From positions 248,001-312,000 of the forward strand of contig NZ_JARHTP010000007.1 of the NCBI RefSeq assembly GCF_029223485.1: a DNA stretch of 64,000 bases, in the 5' to 3' direction. The notes beneath the pieces are model-generated. The model did not search any database and had not been told where the DNA came from. It was given only the letters and a program-made list of their open reading frames with translations. Positions 42,630 through 50,226 of this stretch are shown here, one piece after another. The translations under genes were made by a program, and so were the position numbers. The DNA comes from Streptomyces coacervatus. Its GTDB lineage: Bacteria > Actinomycetota > Actinomycetes > Streptomycetales > Streptomycetaceae. The first letter of the stretch is position 1, and each line of letters starts with the position of its first letter.

Positions 42630-42804
42630 GCCCCGATTGAGTCGCAGCCAAGCTTTGGCCTGAGCATGACACCGCGTTGACGTGCGGCGATGGCTCAAAT
42701 CGCTTTCCCATCCATGGTGTTGACGTACCCCTCAAGTCGTGACTGACTGTGCGTACGCCATGTACATCAGGTGAACCGACGGCGCCACATTGTGGAGGTG
42801 TGCC

Positions 42805-44154
42805 CTGCCGCCCCTCCTCCGCTACCCGACCGTCGACGAGCTCGGCGCGCGGGCGGCAGCACTCGTCTCCAGGCGCCCTCGTGACGCCCGTCTGCGCCGT
42901 GTCGGCACCTCGCGCGCGGGCACTCCCATGTGGCTGCTTTCCGTCGGTCACGGCAGCCGCCAGGCCCTGGTCGTCGCAGGGCCCCACGCCAACGAACCCG
43001 TCGGCGGCGGCACCGTGCTGCGCCTGGCCGAACGCGCGCTCGCCGACCTGCGGTTCACCGAGGGTGCCGACGCCACCTGGAACCTGCTGCTGAGCCTCGA
43101 CCCCGACGGCCTGCGCCGCAACGAGGGCTGGCTGCCGGGCCCCTACACCCTCGGCCGGTACTTCCGGAACTTCTTCCGGCCCGGCTTCCTGGAACAGCCC
43201 GAATGGCTGCCCGACGGCGCGGCCGGCGCCGCACTGCCGGAGACCCGCACCCTGCTCGACCTCCAGGACGAACTGCGGCCCTTCCTGCAGTGCTCCCTGC
43301 ACGGCGTCGACGTCGGCGGCGGCTTCGTCGAGCTCACCCACGACCTCCCGGGCCTCGCGGGACGCGTCGCGCACACCGCCGCCCGCCTCGGCATCCCGCG
43401 CGAACTCGGTCCCTACGACACCCTGTACTGGCCGAGCCTCGGCCCCGCCGTGTACCGCATCCCGCCGCCCCGCATCGGCGACCTGGCCGCGGCCATCACC
43501 GAAGCCGCCGTCGAGTCGACCTGGTTCCACCCGTACCGGCACGGCACGGTGACGGCGGTCGTCGAGGCGCCCATGTGGGGCGTGGCGGCCGTGGAGGACG
43601 GCTCCCCGCCCGCGGACGCGGCCGCCGTGCTGCGCGCGGTCAGCCATACGCTGCGCCACGACACACGGCTCCTCGAGGTGCTCCTCGCGCGGCTGCGGCC
43701 CCACGTCGCGGGCACGCCGGACGCGGCCCGTCTGCTCGCCCCGGTGGACGACTATTTACTGGTCTGCCCCGGGCTCGCCGACGCATGGGACCCCGACATC
43801 GCCGACGGGGCGCGCCCGCTCCCGCCGCTCAGCACCGCCCACCTGGCCGCCCTGCGCATCGCCGGACGGCGGCTGGCACTGCGCACGGCGGGCCTGCTGC
43901 ACCAGCTCGTGACACGCGCCGGCCGCGACCCGTCCGGTGTACTGCCCGACCTGGACCGCCTCATCGAGGAGTGGTGCGCCGACTACCGCGACGGCATGGG
44001 GGCGCGCTGGATCCCGGTCGACCGCCAGGTGGAGTACCAGTCGCGCGTAGTGCTCGCCGCGTTCGAACTCGCCGTCCGGCACGCGCCCGCGTGCTCCCGT
44101 TCGGGTGAGTCGGGGTGGGGTTCCCAGGCCGCCGTGCCGATGCATCGGGAATGA
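42805..44154 (+). CDS. M14-type zinc carboxypeptidase, CTG or TTG start
   Basis: About 449 residues with the M14 zinc site: His and Glu in GPHANEPVGGG, His in CSLHGVDVGGG, and the general base Glu in TAVVEAPMWG. No signal peptide is seen. In this frame a TTG lies at 42790, but GGAGG at 42794-42798 instead favours CTG at 42805, which also aligns with the start of the paralogue at 44673-45923 (LLRYPT against QLRYPT). Codon 43756-43758 is TTA, making the gene bldA-dependent. The stop overlaps the SSI-type inhibitor start by 4 nt. The substrate is probably a peptide or cell-wall peptide. Confidence 0.85.
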   Translation: MPPLLRYPTVDELGARAAALVSRRPRDARLRRVGTSRAGTPMWLLSVGHGSRQALVVAGPHANEPVGGGTVLRLAERALADLRFTEGADATWNLLLSLDPDGLRRNEGWLPGPYTLGRYFRNFFRPGFLEQPEWLPDGAAGAALPETRTLLDLQDELRPFLQCSLHGVDVGGGFVELTHDLPGLAGRVAHTAARLGIPRELGPYDTLYWPSLGPAVYRIPPPRIGDLAAAITEAAVESTWFHPYRHGTVTAVVEAPMWGVAAVEDGSPPADAAAVLRAVSHTLRHDTRLLEVLLARLRPHVAGTPDAARLLAPVDDYLLVCPGLADAWDPDIADGARPLPPLSTAHLAALRIAGRRLALRTAGLLHQLVTRAGRDPSGVLPDLDRLIEEWCADYRDGMGARWIPVDRQVEYQSRVVLAAFELAVRHAPACSRSGESGWGSQAAVPMHRE

Positions 44155-44570
44155 CGATCAGCACCACAGTGAAAGCGGTACGAGGCGCGCTGCTGGCCGC
44201 CGCCCTCCTCGCCACCGGCGCGGCCCCGGCACAGGCGGCGTCCACGGGCTTCCCGCCGAGCAACTGGCTCTACCTCACGATCACCAAGGGCGACGCCCGG
44301 TCCCCCCACACACGCGACACCCTGCTGCTCTGCGACCCGCCCCAGGGACACTCGCGAGCGGCCGACGCGTGTACCGAGCTGGAGGCGGTCGACGGCGACA
44401 TCTCCCGCATCCCGTCCAAGAAGAACGTTTTCTGCCCGATGATCTACGCGCCGGTGACGGTCCACGCGCGCGGGGAGTGGAGCGGCCGGCGGGTCGAGTA
44501 CACACAGACCTTCTCCAGCGCGTGCGTGATGGCCGGGCGTACGGGTTCGGTGTTCGCGATGGACGCCTGA
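44151..44570 (+). CDS. Secreted subtilisin-inhibitor-like protein (SSI family)
   Basis: 139-residue precursor. A Sec signal (core ALLAAALLATGAAPAQA) precedes a mature SSI domain with four cysteines in the SSI pattern (LLLC, ADAC, VFC, SAC). The reactive loop reads CPMIYAPV, equivalent to CPMVYDPV of SSI, so P1 is Met and P1' Ile; this predicts inhibition of subtilisin-like rather than trypsin-like proteases. The ATG overlaps the carboxypeptidase stop (ATGA) and lacks a strong ribosome-binding site, so synthesis is probably coupled to that TTA-containing gene. Such inhibitors are developmentally regulated in Streptomyces. Confidence 0.88.
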   Translation: MTISTTVKAVRGALLAAALLATGAAPAQAASTGFPPSNWLYLTITKGDARSPHTRDTLLLCDPPQGHSRAADACTELEAVDGDISRIPSKKNVFCPMIYAPVTVHARGEWSGRRVEYTQTFSSACVMAGRTGSVFAMDA

Positions 44571-44574
44571 CACC

Positions 44575-44640
44575 GCGCCCCGTAGGGGCGCGGGGAACTG
44601 CGCGACCAGCCACAACGGCGCCGCAGACGACCGACGGCAC
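44575..44640. repeat. Dispersed Streptomyces repeat with hairpin, copy 1
   Basis: GCGCCCC/GGGGCGC forms a 7-bp stem at 44575-44591. It is followed by GCGGGGAACTGCGCGACCAG, a sequence type I recognise as dispersed in Streptomyces. A second copy is at 58927. It separates convergent genes and probably acts as a terminator. Confidence 0.75.
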
Positions 44641-44672
44641 ATCGTGGCCCCCAGCGGAGCGCTTGGCACCGG

Positions 44673-45923
44673 TCAGGCCGCCCGGTCGCGCGCATGCAGC
44701 GCCGCCGCGACGACCGTACGGGACTGGTGCTCGACCTGGTGCTCCAAAGGCACCCAGCGCGCGCGGAAGCGCTCCGCGAAGGCGTCGCTCCAGGTCGCCA
44801 CGAGCCGTTCCAGACCCGGTGCCGCTCGGTCGTCGGCCTCCTGCAGGACCCGCAGCAGCATGGCCGCCGCCCGCAGCGGCAGGCGGCGGCCGAACGCGTC
44901 CACGCTGCCGACGTACGCCATCGTGTTGTCGGCGGGCGGCGTGTGGATCCAGTCCGCGGCCAGGCCCGGAACCAGCTCCAGCGCCCACCTGGCGGCCCGC
45001 AGCAGCGGCCCGTCAAGGCCCTCCAGACGCGGCAGCGCCTCGGTGAGCACCCGCTCCACCTCCAGCGCGTCGCGCAGCAGCCGGCGCGCCAGCCGTCGCA
45101 GCGCCGCGGCCGGCGCGGGATGCGGAGCCGGGTCGTCCACCAGGTCGCTCGCCCACATCGGCACCTCGACCACCGCCGTCAGGCCGCCGTAGCGGTGGGT
45201 GTCGTACCAGGTGCTGTGGCGTGCGTCGTCCGGCATGCTCGGGTACGCGGCGCCCGCACCGGGGGAGGGCATCACATGCACCCCGGGCCCGGACGCGGCC
45301 CAGCCCGCGGCGTCCGAGGCGCCCGTCTCCACCGGGATGTGCAGCTCCGCCGCGGACTTGGCGAACGGCTCGGCGAGACCCGGTATGTCCCGGGTCAACT
45401 GAACCCAGCTGCCGCCCAGTTCGGTCCCGTGCAGGGTCACCTGGAGGTAGGGGCGCAGCTCGTCGATCACCCGGGTCAGCGCGCGCGTCTCGGGCGGCAG
45501 CCGGTGCGGCGGCAGCACCGACGGCGACCACTCCGGCTGCTCCTCGGCCGCCGGCCGGAAGAACCCGAGGTGGTAGTCGAACAGGCTGCGCGGTGCCGGG
45601 GTGCGGTGCAGGCTCGCCCCGTCGGGGTCCGCGCACAGCAGGAAGTGCCAGGACGTGTCCGTACGCAACTCCCGCTCGGACAGCACCCGTTCGGCGAGCG
45701 CGAGAAGAGTGGGGCCGCCGGTCGGCTCGTTGGCGTGGGCGCCCGCGACGACGAGCACGGCGCGCCGCGCATGGCCCACGGACAGCAGGTGCAGGGGCCT
45801 GCCCGCCCGGGAGACGCCGACCTGTGTCAGTGCGCACAGGCCCGGTCTGTGGGCGGCCAACGCGCGTGCGGACGCGACGAGTTGGGCCAAGGTGGGGTAG
45901 CGCAGCTGCGGCAGGAGACTCAC
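44673..45923 (-). CDS. M14-type zinc carboxypeptidase, paralogue
   Basis: 416-residue paralogue of the 42805-44154 product, on the opposite strand. Zinc and catalytic residues are kept: AGAHANEPTGGP, TLHGTELGGSW and TAVVEVPMW. No export signal is evident. I prefer GTG 45923, which matches the paralogue's N-terminus; a GTG at 45965 with GGAG upstream would add 14 residues, but a TTGACA (45984-45979) placed as -35 would put transcription start inside that extension. The two copies are inverted around the SSI gene and a repeat, suggesting an old inverted duplication. Confidence 0.85.
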   Translation of the reverse strand: MSLLPQLRYPTLAQLVASARALAAHRPGLCALTQVGVSRAGRPLHLLSVGHARRAVLVVAGAHANEPTGGPTLLALAERVLSERELRTDTSWHFLLCADPDGASLHRTPAPRSLFDYHLGFFRPAAEEQPEWSPSVLPPHRLPPETRALTRVIDELRPYLQVTLHGTELGGSWVQLTRDIPGLAEPFAKSAAELHIPVETGASDAAGWAASGPGVHVMPSPGAGAAYPSMPDDARHSTWYDTHRYGGLTAVVEVPMWASDLVDDPAPHPAPAAALRRLARRLLRDALEVERVLTEALPRLEGLDGPLLRAARWALELVPGLAADWIHTPPADNTMAYVGSVDAFGRRLPLRAAAMLLRVLQEADDRAAPGLERLVATWSDAFAERFRARWVPLEHQVEHQSRTVVAAALHARDRAA

Positions 45924-46136
45924 CCCCGTCACGTCCGCCCGGCTTCGCAATCCGCAGTACCCCACGCTCTCCGTGAAGTGTCAAGGACACCATGGGGGAG
46001 GCTCCAGGGGGCGCCCAGATGCATTTACCGCCAGCTGTAATGGGCATTGCTGCCAGCGGGGGCGCGGACACCGGCGCTCACCGCCCGTGCATCCCTCGTC
46101 CGAGGGGGACGCGTCCCGGCGCAGACCGGGCGCGCC

Positions 46137-46256
46137 GAGCGCGTCGTCGTTCGTCACCACGCGCCGGCCGTCCGGTTCGAGCCCCGGGAGCGTGCGCGGC
46201 CGTGATCCGGTGGCCAGGGCAATCCCACGGCGTGCGGCGAAGTCCCGTACGCCCGG
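46137..46256 (-). pseudogene. Fragment of a dihydrolipoyl-dehydrogenase-like flavoprotein gene
   Basis: The 345-bp gap before treY encodes on the minus strand VRDFAARRGIALATGSRPRT followed by LPGLEPDGRRVVTNDDAL. This is the ATGS..P..LPG..... box of pyridine nucleotide-disulfide oxidoreductases such as Lpd. Neither the N-terminal FAD motif nor the C-terminal half is present, so only about 40 codons survive. The frame is open through the fragment. The remainder of the gap shows nothing recognisable. Confidence 0.45.
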
Positions 46257-46310
46257 CGCAAGTTCATCATCCGGGCCTTGCGCGTACGCACCGTGCCCGC
46301 CCCGCCCCGC

Positions 46311-48665
46311 TCAGTGCGGGTCGACCCGCTCCAGCAGCGCCACCGGCAGCCGTCCGAAAAGCTCCTCCACGCGCGCGTGCCCCGTGAACTCCCGCTCCGG
46401 AGACAGCACATCGGACCACCGCCCGGGCGGCAGCGGCAGCCGCGTCTCCCGCCAGCCGCCCGCCTCCGCCAGCCGCAGCGACAGCCGTGTCACGGCCGTG
46501 ACGACCTCGCCGGAGCGTGCGAACGCCACGCAGTGCGCCGCCGCCTGGCCCTCGGCGGTCAGGGGCGCGTACGTCGCCGTGTCCCCGAAGGCGGCCGGCC
46601 GCCGCGCACGGAGCCGCAGCGCCGCCGCGGTCACCGCGTCCTTGTCGCCGGGGTCCTCGGGCGGGAACGCCACCGGCCGCCGGTTGTCCGGGTCCACCAG
46701 CGCCACATACTCGCTCTCGGTCCCCTGGTAGACATCCGGCACGCCCGGCATCGTCAGGTGGACCAGGGCGGTGCCCAGCACGTTCGCCCGGATGTGGGGC
46801 TCCAGTGCACTCCGCAGCGCGACCACGTGCTCGCCCGGCACCCCGCACGGACCCGCCGCGACGAACACTGCCACCGCCTCTTCGTAGGCGGGTTCCTGCT
46901 CCGTCCAGCTCGTGAGCAGCCCGGCCTCGCGCACATGCTTCAACAGGGCCTGCTGAACGCGCTCCTCGGCCGCCGCACCGAGCCCGAACACCGTCTGCCA
47001 GGCCGCCCACGCCAGCTGCGCGTCCGGCACGCCCTCGCCCGCCCGCGTCACCTCCGCCAGGACGTCCGCCCAGCGTTGCGGGCACTCGGTGAGCACGGCC
47101 AGCGCCGCTCTCACGTCGGCACTGCGCTTCGTGTCATGTGTCGACGCGACGGTCCCGGTCGCCGGCCAGTCACGCTGCACGCGCGCGCAGTAGGCGTGAA
47201 AGTCCTCGGGGGACACCGCCGGGCTCCCCGGGTTGCCGCCCACCTCGGTCGCCGACAGCAGCGGCACATAGCGGTAGAACGCGGTGTCCTCCACGGACTT
47301 GGCACGCAGGGCGGACGCGGTCTGTGCGAACCGCGCCCGGAACTCCGCATGGTCGGGTCCGTTGCCATGCCGCCCCAGAACCAGATTCCGTACGACGTCG
47401 ACCGCGCCCGCCTCCTCCGGGACGACGAAGGCGAGCCGGGCCTCGGCCGCGGCCTCCTCGGTGACCACCGAGGCCGCGTCCCCGGAGGCGTACGGCCGGT
47501 AGACCTCCAGGCGGACCAGCAGCTCCTGCAGCGCCGTGCGCAGCGCCCAGGGGGCGCGGTCGCGCAGCGCTGGGTCCGGCGCGGCGGCGCAGAGTCTGCT
47601 CGCCACCCGGGTCAGCCGGTCGATCTCGGCGGCCAGCTCGTGCGTGAGCACCTTGTACGCCGCCCGCCGCACCGTCGCCGCCCAGTCGCCGCCCCGGTCC
47701 GTCTGCGGGGCCGCGAACCGCCGGTACTGGCCGAGGAGTTCCCCGAACCCGGCCGGGTCCGTGAAGAGGCCGTCGATGTGCCGCAGGGCGTCGTAGCCGG
47801 TGGTGCCCGCGACCGGCCAGGAGGCCGGCAGGGGCTCCCCGTCCGACAGGATCTTCTCCACGACCGTCCAGCGGCCGCCGGTCGCCTCGTGCAGCCGCCG
47901 CAGATACTCGTCGGGGTCGGCGAGTCCGTCGGGATGGTCGATGCGCAGCCCGTCGACCACGCCCTCGTGCAGCAGCTGCAGGATCTTCGCGTGCGTGGCC
48001 TCGAACACCTCCGGGTCCTCGACCCGCACCCCGATGAGCTCCGAAATGCTGAAGAAACGCCGGTAGTTGAGCTCCGTGCGGGCCAGCCGCCACCACACCG
48101 GGCGATACCACTGTGCGTCCAGGAGCTGTGGCAGCGGCAGCTCCTCGGTGCCCTCACGCAGCGGGAACGCATGGTCGTAGTAGCGCAGCACGTCGCCGTC
48201 CACCCGCAGCTCACCGATGACCGAGCCGAGCGGGCCGCCCAGGACCGGCATCAGCACCTGGCCGCCCTGCGCCTCCCAGTCGATGTCGAACCAGCGCGCG
48301 TACGGCGACTTGGGGCCCTCCCGCAGCACTTCCCACAGGGCGCGGTTGTGGCGCGGGGCCATGGCCATGTGGTTCGGCACGATGTCCACCACCAGGCCCA
48401 GACCGTGCTCCCGCGCGGTGCGCGCCAGCGCACGCAGCCCCTCCTCGCCGCCCAGTTCCTCGCTCACGCGCGCGTGGTCCACGACGTCGTAGCCGTGCGC
48501 CGAGCCCGGCACGGCCGCCAGGACGGGGGACAGGTGCAGGTGCGAGACGCCGAGCGAGGCCAGGTACGGCACGGCGGCCGCCGCTGCCGCGAACGGGAAC
48601 TCGGGCTGCAGCTGCAGCCGGTAGGTGGCCGTGGGCACCACGGGGTCGACTCGCTCAGGTGTCAT
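46311..48665 (-). CDS. treY: Malto-oligosyltrehalose synthase
   Basis: 784-residue GH13 isomerase that converts the reducing end of maltodextrins to a trehalosyl unit. It opens VPTATYRLQLQPEFPFAAAAAAVPYLASLGVSHLHLSPVL, the TreY signature. VDIVPNHMAM, the nucleophile Asp in GLRIDHPDGLADP, Glu in WTVVEKILSDGE and STHDTKRSADVRAAL complete the active site. The ATG at 48665 is clear. It pairs functionally with TreZ. Two CACGCGCGCGTG palindromes lie inside and one lies 55 bp upstream of the start. Confidence 0.96.
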   Translation of the reverse strand: MTPERVDPVVPTATYRLQLQPEFPFAAAAAAVPYLASLGVSHLHLSPVLAAVPGSAHGYDVVDHARVSEELGGEEGLRALARTAREHGLGLVVDIVPNHMAMAPRHNRALWEVLREGPKSPYARWFDIDWEAQGGQVLMPVLGGPLGSVIGELRVDGDVLRYYDHAFPLREGTEELPLPQLLDAQWYRPVWWRLARTELNYRRFFSISELIGVRVEDPEVFEATHAKILQLLHEGVVDGLRIDHPDGLADPDEYLRRLHEATGGRWTVVEKILSDGEPLPASWPVAGTTGYDALRHIDGLFTDPAGFGELLGQYRRFAAPQTDRGGDWAATVRRAAYKVLTHELAAEIDRLTRVASRLCAAAPDPALRDRAPWALRTALQELLVRLEVYRPYASGDAASVVTEEAAAEARLAFVVPEEAGAVDVVRNLVLGRHGNGPDHAEFRARFAQTASALRAKSVEDTAFYRYVPLLSATEVGGNPGSPAVSPEDFHAYCARVQRDWPATGTVASTHDTKRSADVRAALAVLTECPQRWADVLAEVTRAGEGVPDAQLAWAAWQTVFGLGAAAEERVQQALLKHVREAGLLTSWTEQEPAYEEAVAVFVAAGPCGVPGEHVVALRSALEPHIRANVLGTALVHLTMPGVPDVYQGTESEYVALVDPDNRRPVAFPPEDPGDKDAVTAAALRLRARRPAAFGDTATYAPLTAEGQAAAHCVAFARSGEVVTAVTRLSLRLAEAGGWRETRLPLPPGRWSDVLSPEREFTGHARVEELFGRLPVALLERVDPH

Positions 48666-48746
48666 GCAAACCTACGTACCCGCCCTGCCGCCCTTCGTGT
48701 CATCGTCCCCTCCACGGGTCCACGCGCGCGTGGCCGGCTTCGAGCG

Positions 48747-50219
48747 ATGGGGATCACGGGGCGAATGTACAGAGACGTCATCGGCCTGACCGGGCCGCTG
48801 CTTCCGGTCGTGTCCTTCCTGGGGCGGCTGCCGACGGCCACCATCCAGTTCGGCAGCGTGCTGCTCGTCGCCCGCACCAGCGGCTCGCTGGCCGCCGCGG
48901 GGCTGACCGGCGGGGCGCTCGCGATCGGCCAGGTGGCCTGCGGCCCGCTGGTGGGCCGGCTCGCCGACCGGCACGGCCAGCGGACGGTCGTACTCGCCTT
49001 CTCCCTCGCCAACGCCGTCGCGATCGCCGCGCTCGTCGCCGGGGCGCTCGCCGGCCTGCCCGTACCGTTGCTGGCCCTCCTCGGGGTGGTGGCGGGCGCG
49101 ACCGTGCCGCTCATCGGGCCCCTGGCCCGCGCCCGCCTGGTGGCGCTGGCCCGCCGGTCCGCAGCCCCCGAGTCGACGGTCGGCGCGGCCCTCTCCTTCG
49201 AGAGCACCCTCGACGAGATCTCCTTCGTCCTGGGTCCGGCCCTGGTCGGCCTGGCCGCCGTACTCGCCCACCCTGCCTACGCCCTGGGCGCGGCCGCCCT
49301 CCTGGTGGCCGTATGCGGCAGCGGCTTCGCACTGCACCCGACGGCGCGGGCGATACGGTCCGGGTCCGTGGTGACGCCTGGGGGAGGACGGTCCGGGTCC
49401 GTTGCGACGGCTGCGGCGGGACGGTCCGGTTGCGTTGCGACGCCTCCGGCAGGACGCTCCGGGTCCGTCGCGACGTCTGCGGGAGGACGATCCGGTGCCG
49501 TCCCGACGCCCGCGACCGGACGCTCCAGTCCCGTCCCGACGCCCACGATCGGACGCTCCGGTCCCGTCCCGACGCATCCGACGGCCCCACCTGCACACAC
49601 CAGCCCCACCCGCCCCCACCCCCGCATCCCCCGCTCCGTCCACCCCCTCCGCGCCGCCCTCGCCCTCCAAGGAGCAATGTTCGGAGCCTGTCAGGCCGGC
49701 ATCACCGCGCTCACCGAGCGGCTCGGGCAGGCGGACCAGGCCGGGCTGGTGTACGCCGCCATGGGCGTGATGAGTGCCGTCGCCGGGCTCTCCATGGCCG
49801 CCGTGCCCGCGCGCATCCCCCTCACGGCACGCTGGCGGGCGGCGACCGCGGCCGCGTTCGTACTCTCCCTGCCCCTTCTGCGGACGCAGAGCCTCGTCGG
49901 CCTCTACGTCGTCGTCACCGTCCTCGGCATCGCCTACGCCCCGCACCTGGTCACGGTGTTCGGTCTCACCGAGCGCGCGGTGCCGCCCACCCGGCTGGCC
50001 GAGGCCATGGCGTTCGCGACGAGTGCGATCGTCGGCGGGCAGGCCCTCGCGGTCGCCGTCACCGGCCGCCTCGCCGAGTCGTATGGTCCCGCGGCCGCCT
50101 TCGCGGCGGCGAGCCTGGCCGCCGCACTCTCCTGCGCGATCGCGTGGACGGCGCGCGCGAAGTCGTACACCGAAACGACCCTCCACGCGCGCGTGCCCGA
50201 CCAGCAGCCAAGTACGTAG
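48747..50219 (+). CDS. MFS transporter with seven-fold tandem repeat in the central loop
   Basis: 490-residue major facilitator with about 12 helices. The motif A-like GRLADRHGQRTVVLAF lies between TM2 and TM3. Between TM6 and TM7 (about residues 203-280) seven 11-residue repeats of the type RSGSVATPxxG are inserted, then a Pro/His-rich stretch. The start may be ATG 48747 or ATG 48765 (GGGGCGA upstream). It is divergent from treY and convergent with glgX, 7 bp apart. Whether it transports sugars, as its neighbours hint, or drugs cannot be decided. Confidence 0.85.
   Translation: MGITGRMYRDVIGLTGPLLPVVSFLGRLPTATIQFGSVLLVARTSGSLAAAGLTGGALAIGQVACGPLVGRLADRHGQRTVVLAFSLANAVAIAALVAGALAGLPVPLLALLGVVAGATVPLIGPLARARLVALARRSAAPESTVGAALSFESTLDEISFVLGPALVGLAAVLAHPAYALGAAALLVAVCGSGFALHPTARAIRSGSVVTPGGGRSGSVATAAAGRSGCVATPPAGRSGSVATSAGGRSGAVPTPATGRSSPVPTPTIGRSGPVPTHPTAPPAHTSPTRPHPRIPRSVHPLRAALALQGAMFGACQAGITALTERLGQADQAGLVYAAMGVMSAVAGLSMAAVPARIPLTARWRAATAAAFVLSLPLLRTQSLVGLYVVVTVLGIAYAPHLVTVFGLTERAVPPTRLAEAMAFATSAIVGGQALAVAVTGRLAESYGPAAAFAAASLAAALSCAIAWTARAKSYTETTLHARVPDQQPST
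49356..49586 (+). repeat. 33-bp tandem repeat, seven units, in frame
   Basis: Units of 33 bp encode RSGSVVTPGGG, RSGSVATAAAG, RSGCVATPPAG, RSGSVATSAGG, RSGAVPTPATG, RSSPVPTPTIG and RSGPVPTHPTA. The period is exact with no indels, so expansions keep the reading frame. The units differ at 3-8 bases from neighbours, so the array is not brand new. Confidence 0.9.
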
Positions 50220-50226
50220 GCCAGAC

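Larger units (their letters stand above)
40249..50195. repeat. Clustered 12-bp palindrome CACGCGCGCGTG
   Basis: Seven exact copies lie at 40249, 40444, 41141, 46368, 48465, 48721 and 50184; the 10-bp core ACGCGCGCGT occurs also at 41835 and 42011. They fall in treZ, treY, the MFS gene and the two tre promoter regions; I noticed none elsewhere in the window. Five of the coding copies read His-Ala-Arg-Val, so codon preference contributes, but others are in another frame or non-coding. Confidence 0.6.

Noticed and set aside
49356..49586. CRISPR array
   Set aside because: The 33-bp period is a coding minisatellite with no unique spacers.
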